A DNA stretch of 9,429 nucleotides. It comes from Clostridiaceae bacterium UBA5444. GTDB taxonomy: Bacteria > Bacillota > Clostridia > Clostridiales > Oxobacteraceae. A program made the translations under genes and the position numbers. The stretch is taken from NCBI GenBank assembly GCA_002426575.1, contig DIRE01000025.1, positions 1-9,429 of the forward strand, in the 5' to 3' direction. This document shows, one piece after another, positions 1-6,459 of the stretch (position 1 is its first letter; every line of letters begins with the position of its first letter). A model generated the notes under the pieces. That model was not told the DNA's origin. It made no database searches and saw only the letters and a program-made list of their open reading frames with translations.

Positions 1-112
1 GAACTCTTTCCCCATTGTTTGACGTGCCCGTCAAATCCCCCCACATTGGACGCCCTGTACCTTCCAATGTGGGGGGATTTGACGGGCACGTCAAACAATG
101 GCGAAAGAGTTC
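1..112. repeat. Near-perfect inverted repeat, 50-bp arms, at window edge
   Basis: Bases 1-50 pair with 63-112 around a 12-base loop (51-62), with a single mismatch (C11 against C102). Each arm contains a smaller palindrome, TTTGACGTGCCCGTCAAA at 18-35 and its mirror at 78-95, so the DNA could fold as one long hairpin or as a branched structure with two small hairpins. The palindrome reaches base 1, so its true outer end is not visible and the arms may be longer. The right arm runs into the membrane-protein fragment at 98. It could be a non-autonomous mobile element, a recombination scar, or a fold-back artefact at a contig end. No transposase is seen. Direct reading is certain; identity is unknown. 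Confidence 0.9.
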
Positions 113-280
113 ATACTTTTGGGTATGTTGGTTTACCAGATACCTACACTTGTTATTGAAGGTGTAATACTTCTTCTATTTGGTTTCAGCCTGAAAAAGA
201 ACTGGAAAGCCTTTTTGCTAGTTAATATAATTACTCAGATTTTTTTAACAATTACAGTAGGAATAAGTTTAATAAAATAA
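98..280 (+). pseudogene. Fragment of a polytopic membrane protein
   Basis: This 60-residue reading frame is strongly hydrophobic, with two membrane segments at about residues 5-28 and 38-58 separated by a short basic stretch (SLKKNWKAF). The style, an IPTLVIEGVILLLFGF segment, a basic loop, then FLLVNIITQIFLT, is that of a larger clostridial membrane protein of unknown function; this is from memory and not checked. The ATG lies inside the right arm of the inverted repeat and has no ribosome binding site at the proper distance (a G6 run ends 21 bases upstream). The frame may therefore be the inner part of a gene whose start was replaced or lost. A stop at 278-280 ends it soon after the second segment. 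Probably non-functional, but a small intact membrane protein cannot be excluded. Confidence 0.5.
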
Positions 281-331
281 ATAAAGAGCGTATTAAGAGA
301 GAGTTATTTACATTTTGATAAGTTATGCTGA

Positions 332-490
332 CAACAATGGGAATGCGTGATATTTTGTGTGTATCATAATCGTGGTAAGAAGGATTCGGTTGAAGATAGA
401 GTACATAAACTCCTCTCAGAGAGATTGCAAAGTATTTATAATGTATTCAGCCAATTGCCTGATACTTTGGAAAATGAAGGAACCGATGCT
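332..490 (+). pseudogene. C-terminal remnant of an SNF2-type helicase
   Basis: The frame with codons starting at 332, open to the TGA at 488-490, reads ...VYHNRGKKDSVEDRVHKLL followed by SERLQSIYNVFSQLPDTLEN. The VEDRVHxLLSERLxxIxxxFxQLPDxLE pattern matches my memory of the region just after the last helicase motif in large SNF2/RapA-like helicases, including those of defence loci. Only about 40 recognisable codons remain. There is a stop at 329-331, no start codon with a ribosome binding site, no ATPase motifs in the window, and the homology ends near residue LEN before the stop. It is read as a relic of a lost gene. The family call rests on recall of a short conserved stretch. Confidence 0.5.
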
Positions 491-502
491 TGAGCATCGG
501 TT
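481..502 (-). terminator. Stem-loop ending the leftward operon
   Basis: AACCGATGCT and AGCATCGGTT form a 10-base perfect inverted repeat with a two-base centre, so a realistic hairpin has about 8 pairs and a 6-base loop. It sits 26 bases past the nucleotidase stop codon. The following minus-strand bases (CCTTCATTTTCC) are only moderately T-rich, so termination may be weak or may act in both directions. Confidence 0.55.
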
Positions 503-528
503 TCCTCTAAAGAACATATTATCAACTA

Positions 529-2343
529 CTATGCAGGAAGAGCCAGTTTCTGTCCAATATAAATTGAATTTGGATTTTTGAGTATATTCTTGTTAAGCAT
601 GTAAATCTCCATGTAGCGTGTACCATTTCCAAGCTGTTTCTTAGCTATGCTCCATAAGCAGTCACCTTTAACAACAATATAATAAGTTGCAGTTTCATTT
701 TTTGGTGGTTTTACTTTGGTACCTGTATCCGGTGTATTTGTTGCTTTAGGCTGTTTTGCCCGAACCACTCTGTTGTCATCGGTCATTGACAGAGCTATAC
801 CATTAGCACGCATTAACTTAAGTTCATCAAAGATCATGTCCCTTTCAATCTTGCCTGTATTAAATACATCTGTACCTTTTGTAAAATCAGTATAATTGTC
901 TCCGCCTGCAGCAAGATAGTCATTTACAGCAACAACATATTTCTTGTTCATATCAAGAGGAGTACCGCTACTATCAGTAATATCAAACACCCTGCTTCCT
1001 TCAGGTTTATCAAGATCATATTTAAACTTTAAGCCTGAAACTTGAACCATACCCATTTTCAGGTTGGCCCCATTCTCCAGCAAGTTCTTTATTTGAGCAC
1101 CTGTCAGCTTCATGGTATATACAAAATTATCCCATGGAAGCACAGTATATATATCACCAACCGTAATATTTCCTTTTTCAATATCCGCTCTTATATCGCC
1201 TGCCGTTTCAAAACCGAACTGTGCTCCGGCAGCCTTTGTCATAACGTCAGTAATCCATTCTCCAACAACATTTTCATTATTGGGATCATTTTTTAGTGTA
1301 TCTGCTGCAGTACCTATGACTTCATCGAACACAGGCCCTACTTCATTCTCTGCATCTTCAACGATTTTCTGAACATCAGGATTCTTAGTTATACTTACAT
1401 AGCTTTTAAAGCTGTCCTCAACTACTGGCGTTACTAAATCTACCTTTTGTGTATTATTATCATATACTAATGTAATGTGCCCTAAAGCTCTGCCATTATA
1501 ATATCCCTGTACGATTGCTATGTTGTTAACTGTTCCTGCTATCTTTTGGTGGGTATGGGCTGATATTATAGCATTAACTTTTGTGCTGTCGAGTTTGTTT
1601 GCAAGATCTGCAGCTTCCCCGGTTATTTTTCCATTCTCATCCTGGTGTGAACCTATATGCCCAACAACTACTACGGCATTTGCATCCTTTTGAAGCACTT
1701 CATCAACTGCCTTGTTAACTTCAGCAGCTGGATCCTTAAATTCATAATCCTTAATATAAGTAGGCATTACCGTTGATGTGGCTTCAGGCGTTGTAACACC
1801 TATGAATGCAATCTTTACACCTTTTTTTTCAACTATCACATAAGGCTGTGCAAAATCTGCAAGTTTTCCGGTATTCTTGTTATAGATATTGCATGAAAGC
1901 AGCGGGAACTTAGCCTCTGATTTTATTTCATTCAGTTTGCCTATTCCCCAGTCAAATTCATGATTTCCAATTGCCATTAAGCTTGTTCCCATTGTATTCA
2001 TCATATTTACGATAGGCTTTCCGTACAATGCATTAGAAATCGGGCTACCTTGGAACATATCACCGGCAGATATAAGTATTGTGCCATCCGGATTATTATT
2101 TTTTATGGCATCATATTTACCTGCCATCCAAGCGGCTCCCTCCATTGCATAGACATTTCCATTGCTATCCTTTTTGGCTGTTTCTTTAAGTGCACCATGA
2201 AAATCATTCATTGATACAATATCGATGGTAACCTTGCTGGTATCAGCCGCATATGCCGGTTTAACACCTGTAGCAAATACGGTAACAACCAATAACATAA
2301 CAGAGAGAATGAGACTAAGACCTTTTTTCATTTTACCATTCAT
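529..2343 (-). CDS. Secreted 5'-nucleotidase / metallophosphoesterase with C-terminal LysM domain
   Basis: A 604-residue exported enzyme predicted to release phosphate from extracellular nucleotides (UshA/5'-nucleotidase family). Residues 1-32 form a signal peptide ending AYA, cut before ADTS. The metallophosphoesterase domain (about 38-300) has all metal and catalytic motifs: D47-F-H49, G94-D95, G126-N-H-E129, G228-H229 and H263-T-H265. The 5'-nucleotidase C-terminal domain (about 340-525) has R385 and a substrate-stacking type motif NDYLAAGGDNY at 474-484. The usual NGGGIR segment is ETAGDIR here. After a Pro/Thr/Lys linker (530-552), a LysM domain (554-602) should hold the protein in the cell wall. 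The start at 2343 is chosen because GGGGGTGG lies 6 bases upstream and the signal peptide follows. An upstream in-frame ATG at 2421 would bury the signal peptide. It is the last gene of the operon, 118 bases after the ATPase gene. That gap shows no terminator, so co-transcription is plausible. Nucleotide substrate preference cannot be read. Confidence 0.92.
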   Translation of the reverse strand: MNGKMKKGLSLILSVMLLVVTVFATGVKPAYAADTSKVTIDIVSMNDFHGALKETAKKDSNGNVYAMEGAAWMAGKYDAIKNNNPDGTILISAGDMFQGSPISNALYGKPIVNMMNTMGTSLMAIGNHEFDWGIGKLNEIKSEAKFPLLSCNIYNKNTGKLADFAQPYVIVEKKGVKIAFIGVTTPEATSTVMPTYIKDYEFKDPAAEVNKAVDEVLQKDANAVVVVGHIGSHQDENGKITGEAADLANKLDSTKVNAIISAHTHQKIAGTVNNIAIVQGYYNGRALGHITLVYDNNTQKVDLVTPVVEDSFKSYVSITKNPDVQKIVEDAENEVGPVFDEVIGTAADTLKNDPNNENVVGEWITDVMTKAAGAQFGFETAGDIRADIEKGNITVGDIYTVLPWDNFVYTMKLTGAQIKNLLENGANLKMGMVQVSGLKFKYDLDKPEGSRVFDITDSSGTPLDMNKKYVVAVNDYLAAGGDNYTDFTKGTDVFNTGKIERDMIFDELKLMRANGIALSMTDDNRVVRAKQPKATNTPDTGTKVKPPKNETATYYIVVKGDCLWSIAKKQLGNGTRYMEIYMLNKNILKNPNSIYIGQKLALPA

Positions 2344-2461
2344 TAATTTCCACCCCCGTAAAATATTTTGATTTTTATTTTCAATAAATTCTTTTACAGT
2401 ATGAAATGATTTTATTCCCATTTACTGGTGCAGCATAGGCTTATAGTAGGCTCATTCAGCA

Positions 2462-3268
2462 TTAATGATTTATGTCCCTCCGGCTTGCGATGAACTCCTC
2501 TACTGTAAGGAATGTGTCCTTATACCCCAATTTTTTGCAAAGCTGGGTTACATGAGGCGGTTCAAGGTACGCACTATATAATACATCTTCGTGGGAGTAA
2601 ACTTCTCTCGTTTTTCCATCAAGCAGCGGCTTTCCATTCTGGAATACTATTACCCTCTCAAATGTCTCTGCAACAAAGTCCATGTCATGTATTATAGTAA
2701 GTACAAGCTTCCCATCTGCCATGAGCTGCCTTATTATTCCCTTTATTTTTTCTTTACCGGCATAATCCTGTGCTATTGTAGGCTCATCAAATATTATTAT
2801 TTCAGTTTCCATTGCAATTATTGAGGCGATGCTTATAAGCTTTCTCTCAGAAAGACTGAGATCATAAGGATTTTTATCATATAAATCTTTAAGGCCAACC
2901 ATTTCAAGAGCCTTCATAGAGGACTCTTCAGCTTTTGCCTGATCTTGACCTATATTCAAAGGTCCGAACATGACCTCGTCCAAAACTTTATTTTTAAAAA
3001 TTTGATCATTTGGGTTTTGAAAAACCAGTCCGATATATTTTGCAAGCTCTGCGGCAGTAGTATCCTTTGTGTCTTTTCCCATTATAAATATGTCACCTGA
3101 GTCAGGCTTTAAGAGGCCTTTTAAAAGCTTTACAAACGTGGTTTTTCCAGCACCGTTTTGACCTATTATAGCCGTAGATTCCTTGTCTATTGAAAGGCTT
3201 ATACCTTTTAATATTTCATCGCCTTTATTATATGAAAAATGAAGATTATTAACATCTATTCTACTCAT
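2462..3268 (-). CDS. ecfA: ECF transporter ATPase subunit with degenerate signature motif
   Basis: A 268-residue ABC ATPase, the second of the pair that powers the ECF transporter at the cytoplasmic face. Visible motifs are Walker A GQNGAGKT (36-43), the Q-loop glutamine Q84 in FQNPNDQIF, Walker B IIIFDEPT with D161 and E162, and the switch histidine H194. The ABC signature, normally LSGGQ, is LSLSE at 137-141, losing both glycines. ATP bound by the partner's Walker A would therefore face a defective signature. The C-terminal 60 residues match the extra domain of cobalt/vitamin ECF ATPases. The gene overlaps the end of the preceding ATPase gene by 8 bases. ATG codons at 3274 and 3268 are both in frame; 3268 is preferred because GGTGG lies 9 bases upstream of it but only 3 from the other. 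Confidence 0.9.
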   Translation of the reverse strand: MSRIDVNNLHFSYNKGDEILKGISLSIDKESTAIIGQNGAGKTTFVKLLKGLLKPDSGDIFIMGKDTKDTTAAELAKYIGLVFQNPNDQIFKNKVLDEVMFGPLNIGQDQAKAEESSMKALEMVGLKDLYDKNPYDLSLSERKLISIASIIAMETEIIIFDEPTIAQDYAGKEKIKGIIRQLMADGKLVLTIIHDMDFVAETFERVIVFQNGKPLLDGKTREVYSHEDVLYSAYLEPPHVTQLCKKLGYKDTFLTVEEFIASRRDINH

Positions 3269-4103
3269 TAACATTCACCACCACATCATAAGCTTCATCC
3301 AGTGTCACCGGATATAATCCATTATCATCTTTTACATCAAATGCTTTGCATATCCTGGTAAATGCGGGCGCAATAACCCCATATTTCTCAAGATCATCCT
3401 TTGAGAAAATTTTTTTAGGAGTATCAAAATCTACAATACTGCCTTTATGCATAAGCATAACCCTATCCGAGTATTTTGCTATCTTCTCAATTTTATGTTC
3501 TACCATTATTACAGTAATTCCCTCGTGGCTTAAATCCTGTATGGCTTTGAAAACCTCTTCGGAGCCCTGGGGATCCAACTGGGAGGTTGGCTCATCAAGC
3601 ACTATTATCTCAGGTTTCATTGCAATAATCCCGGCTATAGCCATCCTTTGCATCTGACCTCCCGAAAGGTCAAAAGGATTTCTGTCTTTAAACTTGTAAA
3701 TGTCTAAAAGTGACAGCGCATAATCTATTCTTTCTATCATTTCGGATCTTTCTAATCCCATGTTTTCAAGTCCGAATGCAATTTCTTCATATACGGTTAA
3801 CTTTGACCCAGTAACCTGTGTAAATGGGTTTTGAAATACCATCCCAACCTTCAGAGCAATATCGCTTATTTCGCTTTTCAAAACTTCCATTCCATCAATC
3901 AGGACTTTTCCACCATATGCTCCACCATAAAAATGCGGTACCAGCCCGACTAGTGACTGACAAAGTGTAGATTTGCCTGCAAGGTTTTCCCCTATTATAC
4001 CTATAAATTCCCCTTCGTTAACTTCAAATGATATGTCATTAAGCGCAAGCTCTTCGGTAAGCGGATACCTATATTTTAAATTTTCTACAACTATTTTATT
4101 CAT
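3261..4103 (-). CDS. ecfA: ECF transporter ATPase subunit with canonical signature
   Basis: A 280-residue ABC ATPase, the partner of the following gene in an expected heterodimer bound to EcfT. Walker A is GENLAGKS (38-45), keeping the essential G-K-S but with Leu where Gly is usual. Other motifs are Q91 of the Q-loop (FQNPFTQV), the canonical LSGGQ signature at 146-150, Walker B with D170 and E171 in VLDEPTSQLDP, and H203. The start at 4103 has GGAGG 8 bases upstream and shares the ATGA overlap with the stop of ecfT, so the genes are translationally coupled. A longer in-frame start at 4154 would lie inside ecfT and is not supported. The presence of the permease, S component and two ATPases in one operon marks a dedicated (group I) ECF system. 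Confidence 0.92.
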   Translation of the reverse strand: MNKIVVENLKYRYPLTEELALNDISFEVNEGEFIGIIGENLAGKSTLCQSLVGLVPHFYGGAYGGKVLIDGMEVLKSEISDIALKVGMVFQNPFTQVTGSKLTVYEEIAFGLENMGLERSEMIERIDYALSLLDIYKFKDRNPFDLSGGQMQRMAIAGIIAMKPEIIVLDEPTSQLDPQGSEEVFKAIQDLSHEGITVIMVEHKIEKIAKYSDRVMLMHKGSIVDFDTPKKIFSKDDLEKYGVIAPAFTRICKAFDVKDDNGLYPVTLDEAYDVVVNVNE

Positions 4104-4867
4104 GATAATATCCTCCAGAGTATCGTTAAGATTAAAAGCAGGGTCAATGTCCATTGTAACACCCTGGAATATGGTGACTTAAACTCCTCATTCAAAAATG
4201 ACTTTTCCCTTTTTGAATTGAATCCCCTTACTTCAAGTGCCATAGCTCTTTCTCTTGTGGCTACCAATGAATTCATAACTACCGGCCCTATGAGAGGGAA
4301 AAAAGCTTTTATTCTTGTAGAGAGTTTGCCTTCTGTTTCAAGCCCTCGAGACCTCTGCGCATCGGTAATGGTGCTCATTGTTGCAGTCATCTCTGGTATG
4401 ATTTGGAGGACTGAATCCAGTACATATCCTATTTTTGGTGATAATCCTTTTCTGACCAGGGATTCTATGAGGTCTGAAGGTTTTGTCGTCAATACAAGTA
4501 TTGAGAATGCAAACAATATGTTAAACACCCTCATGCATATTACAAGGGCATAGCTTAAACCTTCCTTATAAAATGTAAGGGGTCCGATGCTAAACATGGG
4601 GGTCTTGTTATCAAGCTTAAACAGCCCCTGAATTATTACAACTGTCACAAGTATAATTGCGCTGAAGCTAATAATAGGCAATACCTTTTTTATGATTTTG
4701 CCGAACAATATTATTAAAAGACTGACTGCAAGGCATATATAGCTCACAATCTGAGCAGGAGCTACAATAGGAATAATAATGGCAACAGCAATATAAAAGA
4801 GCTTTGTTATAGGATCAATTTTATATATGAATGTTTTTCCAGGAACATACAGGCTTATAGATTTCAA
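4100..4867 (-). CDS. ecfT: ECF transporter transmembrane subunit EcfT
   Basis: A 255-residue membrane protein that joins the S component to the two ATPases. The N-terminus (YVPGKTFIYKIDPITKL) is typical of EcfT. Hydrophobic segments lie at about 22-55, 64-82, 104-126 and 238-254. Between them is the cytoplasmic coupling region with its two Ala-Arg-Gly type motifs, AQRSRG (170-175) and ALEVRG (210-215), which dock in the ATPase grooves. The start codon is TTG. An in-frame TGA lies three codons upstream and the next Met is far inside the conserved N-terminus, so TTG at 4867-4865 is effectively forced. GGTG lies about 8 bases upstream. It overlaps the downstream ATPase gene by 4 bases. It is separated from the S component by 148 bases holding a stem-loop and a promoter-like sequence. 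Confidence 0.92.
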   Translation of the reverse strand: MKSISLYVPGKTFIYKIDPITKLFYIAVAIIIPIVAPAQIVSYICLAVSLLIILFGKIIKKVLPIISFSAIILVTVVIIQGLFKLDNKTPMFSIGPLTFYKEGLSYALVICMRVFNILFAFSILVLTTKPSDLIESLVRKGLSPKIGYVLDSVLQIIPEMTATMSTITDAQRSRGLETEGKLSTRIKAFFPLIGPVVMNSLVATRERAMALEVRGFNSKREKSFLNEEFKSPYSRVLQWTLTLLLILTILWRILS

Positions 4868-4903
4868 TACTTTTCACCATCCTTAATGAAACGAATGCGG
4901 CTT

Positions 4904-4933
4904 ATTATGGAGCTTAGCCATATTCTTGGTCAA
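4904..4933 (-). promoter_or_regulatory. Candidate internal promoter in front of ecfT
   Basis: On the minus strand TTGACC (4933-4928) is followed after 18 bases by CATAAT (4909-4904), each matching 5 of 6 consensus bases. Transcription would begin about 30 bases before the TTG start of ecfT. The -35 box directly abuts the long inverted repeat. Sequence match only. Confidence 0.45.
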
Positions 4934-4981
4934 TGAGACACATAATTTCTTAGTCGTTTTAAAAGAAATCATGTGTCTCAT
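4933..4981 (-). repeat. 19-bp stem-loop between S component and ecfT
   Basis: Bases 4933-4951 pair with 4963-4981 around an 11-base loop. The one imperfect position is A4944/C4970, which is a mismatch in plus-strand RNA but a G-U pair in minus-strand RNA. The structure is therefore fully paired only in the operon transcript. No T-run follows it on the minus strand, so it is not a standard intrinsic terminator. It may protect or delimit an mRNA segment, or attenuate transcription between the S-component gene and the T-A-A genes. A DNA-level operator role is also possible, since it touches the candidate -35 box. Confidence 0.8.
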
Positions 4982-5015
4982 CTTATTTTAATATTTTAAA
5001 TTGTGAAGCCTGTTA

Positions 5016-5621
5016 CTAAAGAGCTTCTATTTTGTCAGTGTTATTATAAAGTACTGTGAGTTTTTGCGGAAGCCCCTTAAATATACCATAGCTTATGATT
5101 AGAACAGCTATTTTATCTGGAAGATCGACTACAATTTCATCAAGGAAAGATGCAATCCATACTGGGAATTTGTTTGCAGTTAATATCCCGTATAAAGCAT
5201 CACCCCAGATGTTTCCTGTCTGCCCTCCCCAGAAACCTATGTTAATAGGAGTTGATACGATTGCTGCTACTAGAGCTACTATAATGCCAGCGAGTATGAC
5301 CTTGCCAAAGTTTTTAATCCAACCTGACTTTGCCATAAGACCGACAACTATGCCTATTGCTATACTTGTGAGAGCATAAATGAAGGATATTGGGTCAGCC
5401 GTAAGACCATAGATTACATTGTTGACGGCTCCGCAGATGGCTCCGATTATAGGACCTGCTAACATAGCGGAAAGAATTGTGCCGATTGAATCAAGCCATA
5501 GAGGCAGCTTTAAAACCTGCGCAATTAATTTGCCAATATAGTTGATGCCGACAGCTGCTGGAATAAGTACTAATGATGCCGTGTTGAATTTTACAGACCA
5601 TAAATCTTTTTTACTACTCAT
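5016..5621 (-). CDS. ECF transporter S component, probably nucleoside-specific
   Basis: A 201-residue integral membrane protein read as the substrate-capturing subunit of the ECF transporter. About six hydrophobic segments are visible, at roughly 13-35, 43-62, 64-74, 80-98, 107-128 and 155-183. The stretch LPLWLDSIGTIL (39-50), followed by the glycine-rich AMLAGPIIGAICGAVNNVIYG, is typical of ECF S components. A polar loop (WGGQTGNIWGD, 131-141) could contribute to the substrate site. The start at 5621 has AAGGAGG 7 bases upstream. It lies 53 bases after the phosphorylase and upstream of the T-A-A genes. I know of no characterised member of this exact type. The nucleoside substrate is inferred only from its position between a nucleoside phosphorylase and a 5'-nucleotidase operon. 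Confidence 0.8.
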   Translation of the reverse strand: MSSKKDLWSVKFNTASLVLIPAAVGINYIGKLIAQVLKLPLWLDSIGTILSAMLAGPIIGAICGAVNNVIYGLTADPISFIYALTSIAIGIVVGLMAKSGWIKNFGKVILAGIIVALVAAIVSTPINIGFWGGQTGNIWGDALYGILTANKFPVWIASFLDEIVVDLPDKIAVLIISYGIFKGLPQKLTVLYNNTDKIEAL

Positions 5622-5674
5622 TATAATTCCTCCTTATTTATTTAATATTGGGTATGATATTAATCTCCCCAGTA

Positions 5675-6412
5675 TTACCCAACCTCACGTACAATTGCTT
5701 CAAGGGCCGTTATGATTTCCCTTTCTTCGCCTAAAGCTGCACTGTCTTCACCATTGGCATATTTATTTATACCATTTTCAAGGCTGCTTTCATATTCAAC
5801 AACAGTGTTGAGTATTGAAGCAGTTTTAATTCCCCTGAGTCTGCCTATTACAAACAGGGGTGCACTCTCCATATCAGCCGCCAAAACTCCTCTTTCAGAC
5901 CAAAACCTATCTATATCATCTTCAGCATCTGTATAAAAGCTGTCATGGCTTCTTATTATTCCACAATGATGAGCAAATCCAAGGTTTTTGGCGCTCTCTA
6001 TAATATTTGCAAGGAGAAAATTGTCCGGGACAGCGGGATAACCCTTTTCCACATAAGTCTTTGATGTGCCTTCATCCCTTACTGCACCCGTTGCTATTAT
6101 AAGATCTCCAAGTTTTATGTTCCTTTTAAGTGCGCCGCAGCTTCCAATCCTAATCATTGCTTTGACGCCGACTTTTTTTAATTCCTCCACTGCTATACCC
6201 ATTGAAGGGCCTCCAATGCCGGTAGAAGTTACAAGCACCTTTACTCCTTTATAAAAACCCGAAACAGTTTTAAACTCCCTGTTATATGCTACATCCTTGG
6301 TATCTTTAAGGAATCTTCTTACTCTTTCAACCCTCATAGGATCACCTGGAAGTATTGCATAATCTGCTCCATCATCTATTCCAAATCTTATATGCGGCTG
6401 AATCTCACTCAT
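5675..6412 (-). CDS. NP-I family nucleoside phosphorylase (uridine phosphorylase-like)
   Basis: A 245-residue cytoplasmic enzyme that should split a nucleoside with phosphate into a free base and pentose 1-phosphate. Phosphate-site residues are present: GDPMR (R27), R45 in YNREF, and R88 in RIGSCGA. Also visible are TGIGGPS (64-70) and the ribose-binding DMES (180-183). Overall wording (STGIGGPS, IAVEEL, GYPAVPD) is closest to Udp. However, against the FYPGQER segment of E. coli Udp the protein reads FYTDAED (159-165), replacing the uracil-binding Gln166 with Ala and Arg168 with Asp. The catalytic Asp of DeoD-type purine phosphorylases (SDH) is also absent; the equivalent region reads LNTV. 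Databases will probably call it uridine phosphorylase, but base specificity is open. The start at 6412 has GGAAGG 9 bases upstream. It lies between the regulator and the S component in one operon. Confidence 0.88.
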   Translation of the reverse strand: MSEIQPHIRFGIDDGADYAILPGDPMRVERVRRFLKDTKDVAYNREFKTVSGFYKGVKVLVTSTGIGGPSMGIAVEELKKVGVKAMIRIGSCGALKRNIKLGDLIIATGAVRDEGTSKTYVEKGYPAVPDNFLLANIIESAKNLGFAHHCGIIRSHDSFYTDAEDDIDRFWSERGVLAADMESAPLFVIGRLRGIKTASILNTVVEYESSLENGINKYANGEDSAALGEEREIITALEAIVREVG

Positions 6413-6459
6413 TATATTTTACCTTCCTTTCAACATAAGTTTTTTTGCTTCTTACTTGT

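Noticed and set aside
1..112. CRISPR repeat or integron attC site reading of the edge palindrome
   Set aside because: There is a single inverted pair with no spaced repeats, no cas genes and no integrase in the window.
1042..1372. Plus-strand open frames inside the nucleotidase gene
   Set aside because: They are antisense shadows of a clear protein-coding gene, without ribosome binding sites or recognisable motifs.
2344..2421. Upstream start at 2421 for the nucleotidase
   Set aside because: It would put 26 polar residues ahead of a signal peptide, and the strong GGGGGTGG site sits before 2343.
4933..4981. Intrinsic terminator for the S-component transcript
   Set aside because: On the minus strand the stem is followed by TTGACCAAG, with no T-run. 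The T-rich side lies on the opposite strand, where the stem has a mismatch.
5648..5682. TTGGGTA...TACCCAA inverted repeat between phosphorylase and S component
   Set aside because: Only 7 bases pair around a 21-base loop and there is no T-run. Chance is likely.
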